64,000 bases of DNA. Source: Acidobacteriota bacterium. GTDB lineage: Bacteria; Acidobacteriota; Blastocatellia; Pyrinomonadales; Pyrinomonadaceae. Where the stretch lies: contig JADJWI010000008.1 of assembly GCA_016716435.1 (NCBI GenBank), positions 62,001 through 126,000 on the forward strand, written 5' to 3'. The notes below the pieces were generated by a model. That model saw only the letters and a list, made by a program, of their open reading frames with translations, was not told the DNA's origin and did no database searches. Position numbers and translations under genes: made by a program. Below are positions 52,528 through 61,320 of this stretch, in pieces; positions within the stretch are counted from its first letter, which is position 1, and every line of letters begins with the position of its first letter.

Positions 52528-53016
52528 TTACTGCGGTTTCGCCGCTCCGGCGGGCGGGCGGACGCCGGTGTATTGGGCTGATGCGATCTTCCAAGTTTTT
52601 TTCTCTTTACGAAGTACGGCGGTGAGCATCATCTTACGAACGGGAAGGGCCGTGCCGTTTCGCGTCATCTTGAATGAGAGTTCCGCGATCACGATTGCCG
52701 TATCGCCGTAGAACCGGATCGAGCGAAAATCTTCATCGACCGTGACGCTGATGCCGGCGGCCTTTGCCGCATTCTCGGGCTTATAGAAATCGATGACCTT
52801 CGCACGCGGGTCGAATTCACCCGCCGGCGAAATCTCAATGAAGTCCGCCGTAAAGATCGCGTCGAGCGTCTTCGGGTCGTAGCCGGCCTGGGCGGTCGTC
52901 ATCCGGTCGATGAGGGCTTTCGCGGGTTCATCGGCGGCCGATCTTTCTTGGGCATTTGAATCGGCGGCGAAAAAACACAATGCGAGAAAGGCGAGGATGT
53001 AGAACTTGGTTTTCAT
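52528..53016 (-). CDS. Exported DUF4440-like protein
   Basis: A 162-residue protein with a signal peptide (MKTKFYILAFLALCFFAADSNAQ) and an NTF2-like domain: AKALIDRMTTAQAGYDPKTLDAIFTADFIEISPAGEFDPR near 31-72, followed by strands such as SIRFYGDTAIVIAELSFKM and TAVLRKEKKTWKIASAQYTGV. The start at 53016 was chosen because the frame upstream overlaps radA and lacks a signal peptide. Function unknown; 76 bases separate it from radA. Confidence 0.83.
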   Translation of the reverse strand: MKTKFYILAFLALCFFAADSNAQERSAADEPAKALIDRMTTAQAGYDPKTLDAIFTADFIEISPAGEFDPRAKVIDFYKPENAAKAAGISVTVDEDFRSIRFYGDTAIVIAELSFKMTRNGTALPVRKMMLTAVLRKEKKTWKIASAQYTGVRPPAGAAKPQ

Positions 53017-53092
53017 AGTATGACAACTCCAAAGAATTGAATTGGAACTACCATCTACGACGCGAATTCGTCTCGGGTTCGGACAAATTGAC

Positions 53093-54460
53093 TCAAAATA
53101 GCTCCCCGATCGCTTCCTCAAGGGTGCGAACGCCGACGACGCGGATGCCGAGAAGCTTTTCAAGGCCCTTTCGGTTCGATTCGGGCAGGATGAGCTTCTT
53201 GAACCCGAGCGTCTGCGCCTCACGGGCACGAGCCTGTGCCTGCAAGACCCCGCGGACCTCGCCGGTCAGGCCGATCTCGCCAAAAACGGCCGTTTCCGGC
53301 GGCACTTCGAGATTGCGAAAGCTCGATGCGATCGCGGCAATAACGCCGAGGTCGGCCGCGGGCTCATCGATCTCGATCCCGCCGGCGATGTTGATAAAAA
53401 CGTCGTCGCCGGAAAGCTGCATCCCGAGCCGTTTTTCCATCACCGCGATCAGCAGCGACGCCCGGTTCTGGTCAAAGCCCTGCGTCATTCGGCGGCCCGT
53501 GCCAAACTTTGTTCCACTGACGAGAGCTTGGATCTCGACGAGCATTGGGCGTGTGCCTTCCATCGCCACCGTGACGACCGAGCCGCTTGCTCCGGCGGGA
53601 CGTTCCTGCAGAAAAAGCTCCGAAGGATTCGCGACGGCGACTAGCCCGGTTCCGGTCATCTCAAAAACACCGATCTCGTTTGCCGCCCCAAAGCGGTTCT
53701 TGGTCGCCCGGATGATGCGGTGATTGTGGTGGCGGTCGCCCTCGAAATAGAGCACCGTATCGACGATGTGCTCGAGCGTTTTTGGGCCGGCGATCGAGCC
53801 GTCCTTGGTCACGTGGCCGGTGATGAACATCGATGTTCCGGTGCTCTTGGCAAAAAGCATCAGTTGGCCGGCGACCTCGCGGACCTGCGAAACGCTGCCG
53901 GGTGCGGATTCGACGCGCTCGCTGAAAATGGTCTGGATCGAATCGATGATGACGAGCGTGGGCCGCAGCTCGGCGGTCTGTGCTAGGAGCGACTCGAGAT
54001 TGGTTTCGGGCAGGACAAAGAGGCCATCTGCCGAGATGCCGAGGCGTTCGCCGCGGAGCTTTATCTGCCGCTCGCTTTCCTCGCCCGAGACGTAAAGAAC
54101 GCGTTCGCCGGCGGCGGTCATCCGGTCGGCGATCTGGAGCACGATGGTCGATTTGCCGATGCCAGGCGTGCCGCCGATGAGCACGAGCGAACCCGCAACG
54201 ATGCCGCCGCCGAGCACGCGGTCAAACTCGGCAATGCCGGCGGTCGTCCGTGCGTCGTCCTGCGATTCAATGCTTGAATAGGCAAGCGGTGCTGCCCCGA
54301 CTGCGCGGCCGGTGAAGCTTCGGCTGGCGACGGCAGCGGTTCGGACGCGCTCTTCAACAAGCGTGTTCCACTCGCGGCAGCCCGGGCATTGGCCGAGCCA
54401 TTTTCGGGCGGACTCACCGCAGTTCTGACAAACGAAGATGGTTGAAGGGGACTTTGCCAT
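53093..54460 (-). CDS. radA: DNA repair protein RadA
   Basis: RecA-like ATPase/branch-migration helicase of recombinational repair. From MAKSPSTIF the protein has 455 residues: an N-terminal zinc finger with C11, C14, C25 and C28 (CQNCGESARKWLGQCPGC), the Walker A GGTPGIGKST near 90-100, the RadA-specific ATKNRFG motif near 250, and a Lon-like C-terminal domain including INIAGGIEIDEPAADLGVIAAIASS. Its start overlaps the exported protein gene upstream by 47 bases, a long overlap for two different frames. Confidence 0.96.
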   Translation of the reverse strand: MAKSPSTIFVCQNCGESARKWLGQCPGCREWNTLVEERVRTAAVASRSFTGRAVGAAPLAYSSIESQDDARTTAGIAEFDRVLGGGIVAGSLVLIGGTPGIGKSTIVLQIADRMTAAGERVLYVSGEESERQIKLRGERLGISADGLFVLPETNLESLLAQTAELRPTLVIIDSIQTIFSERVESAPGSVSQVREVAGQLMLFAKSTGTSMFITGHVTKDGSIAGPKTLEHIVDTVLYFEGDRHHNHRIIRATKNRFGAANEIGVFEMTGTGLVAVANPSELFLQERPAGASGSVVTVAMEGTRPMLVEIQALVSGTKFGTGRRMTQGFDQNRASLLIAVMEKRLGMQLSGDDVFINIAGGIEIDEPAADLGVIAAIASSFRNLEVPPETAVFGEIGLTGEVRGVLQAQARAREAQTLGFKKLILPESNRKGLEKLLGIRVVGVRTLEEAIGELF

Positions 54461-55067
54461 TATCCTTGCGGTCAAGCAGCCGCGGGCTTTCGAACGTATA
54501 TTCGGCCTCGCGGAAGTAGTAGCGGCCCTCGATCTTCTCGAACCTGATCGTGGCCGTTCCGCTCCCTCGAGTTCGCAGGGCGAGCGGATAAGCCCCGTAG
54601 CCCCGCGTTACACCCGACATTGTGAATGGCGAGGTTATCGTTATGACCGCCGGAGAATTTCCGGTCGCCTCGGGCGTCACGGCCGATGAACGGATCGTCC
54701 AATTGGTTTCATTAAACCAAACCGGATAACGCGGCTCGCCATTGATGCTCAACTGGTTCGGATTGTAAGGCATCACGACCGTGTAAACGAAATCGCCTTC
54801 CGGCTGTACGGGGTGATCAAGATATACGCTGAAAGGTAAATTGGCCGTAAACGTAAGCTGGCGGTTCGGGTTTGCACTTCGGCCGGTGATGGCGAAATCG
54901 ATGTATGTCTGGTAGTCGGGCGTGTCGTAGGCCGTGCCGCCGAGAAGTATCCTGCCGGATTCAAGCGTAAAATAGGGCGAGGCTGATGCGGTGAGCGCAA
55001 GGATAAGGCAAGCTACGGCGACCTGCAGAGGAATTGCTAAACGCAATTTTCGAAGGAAACGTTTCAC
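54414..55067 (-). CDS. Exported protein of unknown function
   Basis: A 217-residue protein with a signal peptide (hydrophobic core PLQVAVACLILALTASA) and a beta-rich mature part (YFTLESGRILLGGTAYDTPDYQTYIDFAI, LSINGEPRYPVWFNETNW). No family recognised. Its last 47 bases overlap the start of radA in another frame, so the two are probably translated together. It is divergent from the SDR-like gene. Confidence 0.72.
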   Translation of the reverse strand: MKRFLRKLRLAIPLQVAVACLILALTASASPYFTLESGRILLGGTAYDTPDYQTYIDFAITGRSANPNRQLTFTANLPFSVYLDHPVQPEGDFVYTVVMPYNPNQLSINGEPRYPVWFNETNWTIRSSAVTPEATGNSPAVITITSPFTMSGVTRGYGAYPLALRTRGSGTATIRFEKIEGRYYFREAEYTFESPRLLDRKDNGKVPFNHLRLSELR

Positions 55068-55151
55068 GCAAAGGGAATCGTATCAGATACCCGAACGGAT
55101 TCACACCCTTTACCTTTCTCAATGCGAGCCGGAATCCGCTATTCTCTATGT

Positions 55152-55736
55152 GTGCAAGTCACGTCGATCCACGCATTTGCGGAAAAGGTCTCGCTGATTA
55201 CCAATGGGAACGACCCGGTCGGGCGGGCAGCGGCTCTTCAGCTCGCGCTTCAGGGGAGTTATGTCATCGTTGGCGACCCCGGAGGCGAAGGGGCAAATGG
55301 GCTCGATGACCTGCTTGATATGGGTACGCTTGCTTCCGCGATAAATGCTGATGGAGCTTCCGCCGAAGGTGCGAAGACACTTGCGGCAGGTGTTGATGAA
55401 AAATTCGAGCGATTAGACCTTTTAGTGAACGTGTTTTCCGGCGATGATGACGGCATCGTAGCGGCGGAGGGCATGATCAAGGCTGCATCTGGGCTGATGG
55501 AGCCGCGGCCGAAGGCTAGGATCGTCAATGTTTATCGGCTCGCGGATATGAGCGGCGTTGAGCCGATCGAAGCGGCAACGGTGCGGCTTCGGGCGGAACT
55601 TCCGGCTCGTTTTCAGGTCAACTCCGTCGCTTTCGTGGCAGATGCCGCGGCACCTGACTACGTTGCGAGGGTCGTGCTTTTTCTGCTCTCCGGCGAGTCG
55701 AAAGCCATTCGCGGAGAAACGATAAAAATAAGGTGA
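55152..55736 (+). CDS. Degenerate SDR-fold protein
   Basis: About 194 residues from a GTG at 55152 (an ATG at 55122 adds ten). The arrangement follows a short-chain dehydrogenase, but the cofactor motif is changed to TNGNDPVGRAAALQLALQG where TGGxxGIGxA is expected, and the block where YxxxK should lie (NVYRLADMSGVEPIEAATVRLRAEL) has no catalytic pair. LDLLVNVFSGDD stands for the usual NNAG strand. It may keep the fold without redox activity. It lies 56 bases upstream of the YacL-like gene. Confidence 0.62.
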   Translation: MQVTSIHAFAEKVSLITNGNDPVGRAAALQLALQGSYVIVGDPGGEGANGLDDLLDMGTLASAINADGASAEGAKTLAAGVDEKFERLDLLVNVFSGDDDGIVAAEGMIKAASGLMEPRPKARIVNVYRLADMSGVEPIEAATVRLRAELPARFQVNSVAFVADAAAPDYVARVVLFLLSGESKAIRGETIKIR

Positions 55737-55792
55737 TCCGCCGGTTAACAGAACTTTAACGCTGATCTAGGTTTCGTGATAGACTTTTACCG

Positions 55793-56929
55793 ATGAAACT
55801 GGACGTTTTGATCATTAGACTAGCCTTTATCGGCCTGCTCGCGGTGGTCGGTTTCCTCCTGAACCCGCTTGCCTTTACCACTTGGTTGGGCGACATCGAT
55901 TTCACCACCCGGAAGTTCGCTTCGGCCGCCCTCGGAGGGTTGATCGCCATTCTCGTTATTGCGTTTGAGATCCGCGTCCGCCGAGCCTCGCTCAAGACGC
56001 TGATCGGCGCCGCGATCGGTTCCATTCTTGGCATCATCGGAGCTTTCCTGATCGGCATTCTTATCGCCTTCCAAAAGGTGGAAGCGGTCCCGGCAGAAAT
56101 GCAGACGTTTCTGACCATTTCGCTGGCCTTTTTTATGGGCTATGTCGGGCTGATGGTCGGTGCGGCGAAGGGCGATTATCTTGACCTCTCGGCACTTGGC
56201 GGCATTTTTGCTGATAAGACGCCGCAGCTTGATTTTAGGGTTCTCGATACCTCGGTCATTATCGATGGCCGCATTGCGGACATCGCGGAAACGGGTTTTT
56301 TGGGCGGCAGCCTCGTGATACCAAATTTTATTCTTACCGAGTTGCAGCAGGTGGCGGATTCTGCCGATTCATCAAAGCGGCAACGCGGCCGCCGCGGGCT
56401 TGATATGCTCCAGCGGCTTCGGAGCAACACAAAGCTTGATGTGCAGATAATCGAGACGGATTTTCCGTCGGTAAAGGAAGTTGACCTAAAGCTGATCGAG
56501 CTTGCCAAGAGCCTTGACGCAATAATAGTTACCAACGACTTTAACCTTAATAAGGTCGCCCAGCTTCGCGGCGTCGCGGTGCTTAATATCAATGAACTTG
56601 CCAACGCCCTCAAGCCGGTCGTGCTTCCGGGCGAAGCGATGCGTGTTTTCGTGCTAAAAGAAGGCAAGGAATATAACCAGGGCGTCGCATATCTCGACGA
56701 CGGGACGATGGTAGTTATCGATAATGCCCGCAAGCTTATCGGCAAAACGGCGGACATCGCCGTGACCAGTGTGCTGCAGACGACGGCCGGCAAGATGATC
56801 TTCGGCCGGCTCTGGGAAGAGAAAGAAGAACAGGGCGGCGACAGCGTTATACATGACTCGCGTTCGCTCGGGTTCAAGCGGGCGACCCGCGACCTGCGCC
56901 AATCGACGATAATCGAGCAGGTGAAGTAG
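55793..56929 (+). CDS. Membrane PIN-TRAM domain protein, YacL-like
   Basis: A 378-residue protein with four N-terminal transmembrane segments (about 5-125), a PIN nuclease-like domain at about 143-260 with VLDTSVIIDGR and VTNDFNLNKVA supplying acidic residues, and a C-terminal TRAM domain (about 295-355, including GVAYLDDGTMVVIDNARKLIGK). The architecture is conserved in Gram-positive YacL, where the gene often lies next to ispD as it does here. Substrates are unknown; RNA is likely. Confidence 0.92.
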   Translation: MKLDVLIIRLAFIGLLAVVGFLLNPLAFTTWLGDIDFTTRKFASAALGGLIAILVIAFEIRVRRASLKTLIGAAIGSILGIIGAFLIGILIAFQKVEAVPAEMQTFLTISLAFFMGYVGLMVGAAKGDYLDLSALGGIFADKTPQLDFRVLDTSVIIDGRIADIAETGFLGGSLVIPNFILTELQQVADSADSSKRQRGRRGLDMLQRLRSNTKLDVQIIETDFPSVKEVDLKLIELAKSLDAIIVTNDFNLNKVAQLRGVAVLNINELANALKPVVLPGEAMRVFVLKEGKEYNQGVAYLDDGTMVVIDNARKLIGKTADIAVTSVLQTTAGKMIFGRLWEEKEEQGGDSVIHDSRSLGFKRATRDLRQSTIIEQVK

Positions 56930-56947
56930 CCTCTCGCGTCTCCTTAA

Positions 56948-57631
56948 ATGAATACAGCTATTATAGTTGCGGCCGGTTCGGGTTCCCGTTTTGGGGCGGA
57001 CCGGCCGAAACAGTTTCTAGAACTTGCGGGGAAGCCGATCATCGCGAGGACGGTTTTGATATTCGAAGCGTCGCCGATGATCGATGCAATAGTCGTCGTG
57101 GCGTCGGCGGATTTTCTCGAGGAGACGGAAGCCGTGCTTGGGAAGGAACGCTTGACGAAGCTCCGGAAGATCGTTGCCGGCGGCGAGACGCGTTCGGAAT
57201 CGGTTCATGCCGGGCTTTCTGCTGTGCCCGAAGGGACAGAGATAGTTGCTGTCCACGACGGTGTAAGGCCGCTGGTCTCGGAAGACGAGATCGAACGCAC
57301 CATCCGTGCGGCCGCGGACTACGGAGCGGCTTGCCTTTCCGCTCAGATGACGGACACGGTTAAGGTCGTTGATGGGGCTTATGTCGTCGGGACGCTCGAC
57401 CGACGTGAGTTACGACGAGCACTGACTCCGCAGGTTTTTCGTTACGAAGTATTAAAGGAAGCCTACAACGAAGCCGTTCTCGGCGAGGCGGTAACGGATG
57501 AGTGTTTCCTGGTCGAAGAGTCGGGGACAGAGGTCCTTTCGGTCGCCGGTAGCCCGCGAAACATAAAGATAACGACCCCGCTCGATCTGGTCATCGCCGA
57601 GGCTCTCTTCGCCGCGGGCACGGAAGTATGA
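56948..57631 (+). CDS. ispD: 2-C-methyl-D-erythritol 4-phosphate cytidylyltransferase
   Basis: Third step of the MEP isoprenoid pathway: couples CTP to methylerythritol phosphate. The 227-residue protein has the N-terminal nucleotide loop AAGSGSRFGADRPKQFLELAGKP, VAGGETRSESVHAGL near 77-92, VHDGVRPLVSEDEI near 101-114 and DECFLVEESG near 184-193, all standard. The next gene ispF overlaps its end by four bases (ATGA). An IspDF pair is therefore made from one message. Confidence 0.96.
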   Translation: MNTAIIVAAGSGSRFGADRPKQFLELAGKPIIARTVLIFEASPMIDAIVVVASADFLEETEAVLGKERLTKLRKIVAGGETRSESVHAGLSAVPEGTEIVAVHDGVRPLVSEDEIERTIRAAADYGAACLSAQMTDTVKVVDGAYVVGTLDRRELRRALTPQVFRYEVLKEAYNEAVLGEAVTDECFLVEESGTEVLSVAGSPRNIKITTPLDLVIAEALFAAGTEV

Positions 57632-58110
57632 GATACCGCATCGGACAAGGGAGCGATGTTCACCGGCTGGTCGAGGGCCGGCCTTTGATCATTGGCGGCG
57701 TTGAGATCGGATCGGACCTTGGAGCCGATGGGCATAGCGATGCGGACGTTCTGCTTCACGCGGTGACGGACGCCATCCTCGGTGCACTTGCTCTAGGCGA
57801 CATCGGCTCGCATTTTCCTAATAGCGATGAGCGTTGGAAGGACGCCTCGAGCTCGGTGTTTCTCTCGCACGCAGTCTCGCTCGCTCGCGAGAAAGGCTAT
57901 ACGGCCGCGAATCTTGATTGCACGGTTCACCTTGAGGCTCCAAAGCTTCGGCCGCATATCGACGCGATGCGGGCAAACCTCGCCGGGCTTTTGGAAACCG
58001 CGATCGAGAACGTCAGCGTAAAGGCAAAGACCGGTGAAGCGGTCGATGCGGTCGGGGAGCGGAAAGCGCTGCGGGCCGATGCGGTGATTCTTCTGGAAAG
58101 GGCAGGTTGA
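57628..58110 (+). CDS. ispF: 2-C-methyl-D-erythritol 2,4-cyclodiphosphate synthase
   Basis: Fifth step of the MEP pathway, cyclising the diphosphate with loss of CMP. The 160-residue protein shows IGQGSDVHRLVEGRPLIIGG with metal ligands D10 and H12, HSDADVLLHAVTDAILGA with H44, and FPNSDERWKDASS near 63. The C-terminal VKAKTGEAVDAVGERKALRADAVILLE is canonical. It overlaps ispD and is followed by a terminator. Confidence 0.96.
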   Translation: MRYRIGQGSDVHRLVEGRPLIIGGVEIGSDLGADGHSDADVLLHAVTDAILGALALGDIGSHFPNSDERWKDASSSVFLSHAVSLAREKGYTAANLDCTVHLEAPKLRPHIDAMRANLAGLLETAIENVSVKAKTGEAVDAVGERKALRADAVILLERAG

Positions 58111-58133
58111 AACTTGTCGAAATGGACTTGCGG

Positions 58134-58169
58134 GCTGCCCCTGTGCGAAACTTGGGCAGCTTTCTTTTT
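58134..58169 (+). terminator. Terminator after ispDF
   Basis: GCTGCCC (58134-58140) pairs with GGGCAGC (58154-58160) around a 13-base loop, followed by TTTCTTTTT to 58169. It lies 10 bases before the next start, so it may also attenuate transcription into the phosphorylase gene. Confidence 0.72.
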
Positions 58170-58178
58170 GCGTAAACG

Positions 58179-59492
58179 ATGCGGCCACAGGAGATAATTG
58201 CGGTCAAAAGGGACGGCGGCGAGCTTTCCCGTTCTGAGATAGATGCCTTTATCGCGGGCGTCTGCGACGGCTCGTGGGCGGACTATCAGATCTCTGCAAT
58301 GGTGATGGCGATGTTCACCCGCGGCCTGAGCGACGAAGAGCAGAACGCCCTCACTTACGCGATGCTCCATTCCGGCGAGGTTCTTGACCTCTCCGACATC
58401 CCACGCCCGAAGGCAGACAAGCATTCGACCGGCGGCGTCGGCGATAAGACCTCGCTGATCATTGCTCCGATCCTTGCTGCATGCGGCATCGCTGTTCCGA
58501 TGATCTCCGGACGCGGGCTCGGCCATACGGGCGGGACGCTCGACAAGCTTGAAGCGATCGCCGGTTACGATGTGAATATTTCAACCGGCCGTTTTCGAGA
58601 GATAATCAGTAAATGCGGTTTCGCAATGTCCGGCCAGACGGCCGATATCGCTCCGGCTGACAAGAAGCTCTATGCGCTCCGCGATGCGACGGCGACGGTG
58701 CCGTATATCCCTCTGATCGTCGCCTCGATAATGTCAAAAAAATTGGCCGAGGGGCTCGATGCACTTGTTCTTGATGTAAAAACGGGCAGCGGAGCCTTTA
58801 TGCCGAACATCGAAGATTCGATGCGACTGGCCGAGGCGATGGTGCAGACGGGACGTAATTTCGGCGTCCGGACCGAGGCGGTTGTTTCCGAGATGGGCCG
58901 CCCGCTTGGCCGCTATGCCGGAAACATCTGCGAAGTTTATGAGTGCGTGAAGATCCTGCGGAATGAGCCGCTTGAGTTTGCCGAACCGACACGCGAACTC
59001 TCGCTCGAGCTTTCGGCACGGGCGATAGTGCTCGCGGGCGTCGAAGGAAACCTAGAGAATGCCCGGACACTCGCCGAGGCAAAGCTCGGAAGCGGCGAGG
59101 CTTACGAACGGTTCATCGAGAACTGCATGCTGCAGGGCGGCGATTCGGGATCGATACCGGAAATCGATCCGTTTAGCGGTAAAGGCTTGACGGCATTTGA
59201 GATAAAGGCCGAGCGTTCCGGTTGGCTCGAGGCGGCGGATGCTCTGGCGATCGGCGAGTCGGTGGTTGCGATCGGCGGCGGGCGGATACATGCCGAGGAC
59301 AGCATCGATTTTAACGTCGGGTTTGAGTGTTTTGCCGAGGTCGGCCGCGAGGTCCGCGAGGGCGATGTGCTCGGAGTGCTCTATTCCCGCACGGAGGAAG
59401 ACGCCGATTGCGTTAGCGAGAAGTTGCGGGCTGCGTATAAAATAGCGGAAACACCGGTCACACCTTCGCCGCTTGTCCACGGTATTGTTTGA
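58179..59492 (+). CDS. Pyrimidine-nucleoside (thymidine) phosphorylase
   Basis: Cleaves thymidine or uridine with phosphate. The 437-residue protein belongs to the thymidine/pyrimidine nucleoside phosphorylase family: KHSTGGVGDKTSL at 81-93 (phosphate site), GRGLGHTGGTLDKLEAI near 111-127, and ALRDATATVPYIPLI near 167-181 with the conserved substrate-binding Arg and Ser region. Length and the C-terminal HAEDSID/GDVLGVLYS part fit Pdp/DeoA; I cannot decide between thymidine-only and broad pyrimidine specificity. The BMP lipoprotein gene follows at once, tying it to nucleoside import. Confidence 0.93.
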   Translation: MRPQEIIAVKRDGGELSRSEIDAFIAGVCDGSWADYQISAMVMAMFTRGLSDEEQNALTYAMLHSGEVLDLSDIPRPKADKHSTGGVGDKTSLIIAPILAACGIAVPMISGRGLGHTGGTLDKLEAIAGYDVNISTGRFREIISKCGFAMSGQTADIAPADKKLYALRDATATVPYIPLIVASIMSKKLAEGLDALVLDVKTGSGAFMPNIEDSMRLAEAMVQTGRNFGVRTEAVVSEMGRPLGRYAGNICEVYECVKILRNEPLEFAEPTRELSLELSARAIVLAGVEGNLENARTLAEAKLGSGEAYERFIENCMLQGGDSGSIPEIDPFSGKGLTAFEIKAERSGWLEAADALAIGESVVAIGGGRIHAEDSIDFNVGFECFAEVGREVREGDVLGVLYSRTEEDADCVSEKLRAAYKIAETPVTPSPLVHGIV

Positions 59493-59497
59493 AGAAA

Positions 59498-60565
59498 ATG
59501 AAACGCAAAGCATTAATTTTTTCAGTCCTTTTAGCAGCTGCCGCGATGCTCACGTCATCTTGCGCACTTCGAAATGAGGCGGCCCGCGAGGGGTGCCGGG
59601 GCAAGATCGGCATCGTCTTCGATATCGGCGGCAAGAACGACCGCTCGTTCAACGCAGCGGCGTGGGAAGGCGTTCAGCGTGCCGAGCGTGAGCTTGGCGT
59701 TTGTCTTTACGACGTTGAGCCCGGCAGCCCAACATCGATCGAGCCGGCGATGCGGGCGTTTGCCGAGAAGGATTTTGACCTCGTGATCGGCGTCGGCTTT
59801 GCTCAAGGGCCGATTATGCAGAAGGTGGCTTTTGACTACCCGAATGTGAAGTTTGCGATAGTTGACGGCGTTATCTTTGAGGCCGATGGAAAGACGCCGC
59901 GGAGCAATGTCGCCTCGCTTGTATTTCGCGAACACGAGGGCTCGTATCTCGTCGGGATGATCGCCGCGGCCAAGTCGCGGACCGGCGTGCTCGGTTTCTT
60001 GGGCGGAATGGACATCCCGCTTATTCATCGATTTAACAAGGGTTACGAAGAAGGGGCGAAGGCCGTAAACCCGAATATTCGCGTCGTGACGAACTACGTC
60101 GGCGTGACTGACCATGCATGGAACAATCCCGGAAAGGGCCGCGAGCTGGCTCTCTCGCAGATAGAAAAGGGTGCTGATGTGATCTTCACAGCGGCGGGCA
60201 ACTCGGGACTCGGGGCATTTGATGCGGTCGAGCAATTCGGGAAAAACGCCGACGGCGAGGCGAATCGGTTCGTCATCGGCGTCGATTCGAACCAGAATAT
60301 GGTCAAGCCCGGTTTCGTGCTCACCTCGATGGTCAAGCGGGTTGATAACGCGGTTTTCGACGCCGTGCAGGAAGTGCTCGAAGGGCGTTTTCAGGGCGGC
60401 TTCCACGTCTTTGGCCTCGACAAGGACGGCGTCGCCTATTCGCTTGATGATTTCAACCGTTCGCTCGTCTCCGCCGAATTGCTCGAACGAGTAGAAGCCG
60501 CAAAGGCGAAGATAATCGCCGGCGAGATCAAGGTCACGGACGCAATGGCGCCCAAATCGGATTAA
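59498..60565 (+). CDS. BMP family nucleoside-binding lipoprotein
   Basis: Substrate-binding component of a nucleoside-type ABC importer, lipid-anchored in the periplasm. From the ATG at 59498 it has 355 residues. The lipobox TSSC (Cys at 22) is followed by KIGIVFDIGGKNDRSFNAAAWEGVQRA near 35-61, the hallmark of the BMP/PnrA family, where the DxGG and NxxxW-type residues hold the ribose and base. A TTG three codons earlier overlaps the phosphorylase stop but is weaker. The ATPase lies 756 bases on, beyond a toxin-antitoxin pair, and the permeases are 55 kb away. Confidence 0.92.
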   Translation: MKRKALIFSVLLAAAAMLTSSCALRNEAAREGCRGKIGIVFDIGGKNDRSFNAAAWEGVQRAERELGVCLYDVEPGSPTSIEPAMRAFAEKDFDLVIGVGFAQGPIMQKVAFDYPNVKFAIVDGVIFEADGKTPRSNVASLVFREHEGSYLVGMIAAAKSRTGVLGFLGGMDIPLIHRFNKGYEEGAKAVNPNIRVVTNYVGVTDHAWNNPGKGRELALSQIEKGADVIFTAAGNSGLGAFDAVEQFGKNADGEANRFVIGVDSNQNMVKPGFVLTSMVKRVDNAVFDAVQEVLEGRFQGGFHVFGLDKDGVAYSLDDFNRSLVSAELLERVEAAKAKIIAGEIKVTDAMAPKSD

Positions 60566-60583
60566 TTGATGTAAAATCAGGTC

Positions 60584-60844
60584 ATGTCGGTTCAGGTCAA
60601 TATACCCGAAAGTGTTTTTAATCTGCCGCGGCCTCAGTTGGGGCGGCAGGTGCTCGAAACAGTTGCTCTGGAAGGATTCCAATCCGGACAACTTTCGCTT
60701 TTTCAGATCAGGGAAATGCTTGGTTTCGAGAGCCGTTTTGAAGTGCACGAGTTTCTTGCCAAGCATGGCATACCATGGGTAGATTATCCGGTTGAGGACC
60801 TTGAAAGAGAGCGTAATGATCTGAAAGAACTCCTCGATCAATGA
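60584..60844 (+). CDS. UPF0175 family antitoxin-like protein
   Basis: An 86-residue protein with the UPF0175 pattern: QVNIPESVFNLPR, LGRQVLETVALEGFQSGQLSLFQIREMLGFESRFEVHEFLAKHGI, then DYPVEDLERERNDLKELL. The segment LSLFQIREMLGFESRFEVHEFL is a helix-turn-helix-like region, so it may bind its own promoter. It overlaps the DUF3368 gene by four bases (ATGA), the normal layout of this antitoxin-toxin family. It interrupts the transporter genes. Confidence 0.88.
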   Translation: MSVQVNIPESVFNLPRPQLGRQVLETVALEGFQSGQLSLFQIREMLGFESRFEVHEFLAKHGIPWVDYPVEDLERERNDLKELLDQ

Positions 60845-61311
60845 TCATCATCTCAGACACTACTCCACTTCATTATCTGATCTTGATCGATGAAGCCCGC
60901 ATCTTGCCGGAACTGCTTGGGCAGATCGTTATACCGACAGAAGTGTTTAGTGAACTTCAGGCTGAAAAGACGCCGCAAAAGATAAAGGACTATTTGGCGG
61001 TCGTCCCGGATTGGCTTTCGATTCGCACCCCAAGCGTAGTGATTGACGAAGATCTGGCCGAGATCGATCCGGGCGAACGGGCAGCCATCTTGCTCGCGGA
61101 AGAACTTTCTGCTGATGGCATTGTGATCGATGATCTCGCGGGCCGGACCATCGCTTCCCGACGGGGCCTGAGGGTGATCGGCACGCTTGGGTTGATCGAG
61201 GCGGCGGGTGAGCGTGGTTTGCTAGACATCAATGACACGCTCGATCGCATCATCGAGGCAGGGTTTTTCATTTCTCGCAGGTTGGAACAACAGATACGGA
61301 ACCGGAGTTAG
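60841..61311 (+). CDS. DUF3368 PIN-like toxin
   Basis: A 156-residue PIN-fold protein. The first acidic residue is in IIISDTTPLHYLILI near residue 5, another in DPGERAAILLAEEL, and IVIDDLAGRTIASRRGLRVIGTLGLIEAA near 97-124 is the typical DUF3368 block. PIN toxins cleave RNA. It is coupled to the UPF0175 gene upstream and ends nine bases before the ABC ATPase start, so transport and toxin genes may share a transcript. Confidence 0.87.
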   Translation: MIIISDTTPLHYLILIDEARILPELLGQIVIPTEVFSELQAEKTPQKIKDYLAVVPDWLSIRTPSVVIDEDLAEIDPGERAAILLAEELSADGIVIDDLAGRTIASRRGLRVIGTLGLIEAAGERGLLDINDTLDRIIEAGFFISRRLEQQIRNRS

Positions 61312-61320
61312 GGAAGTAGA

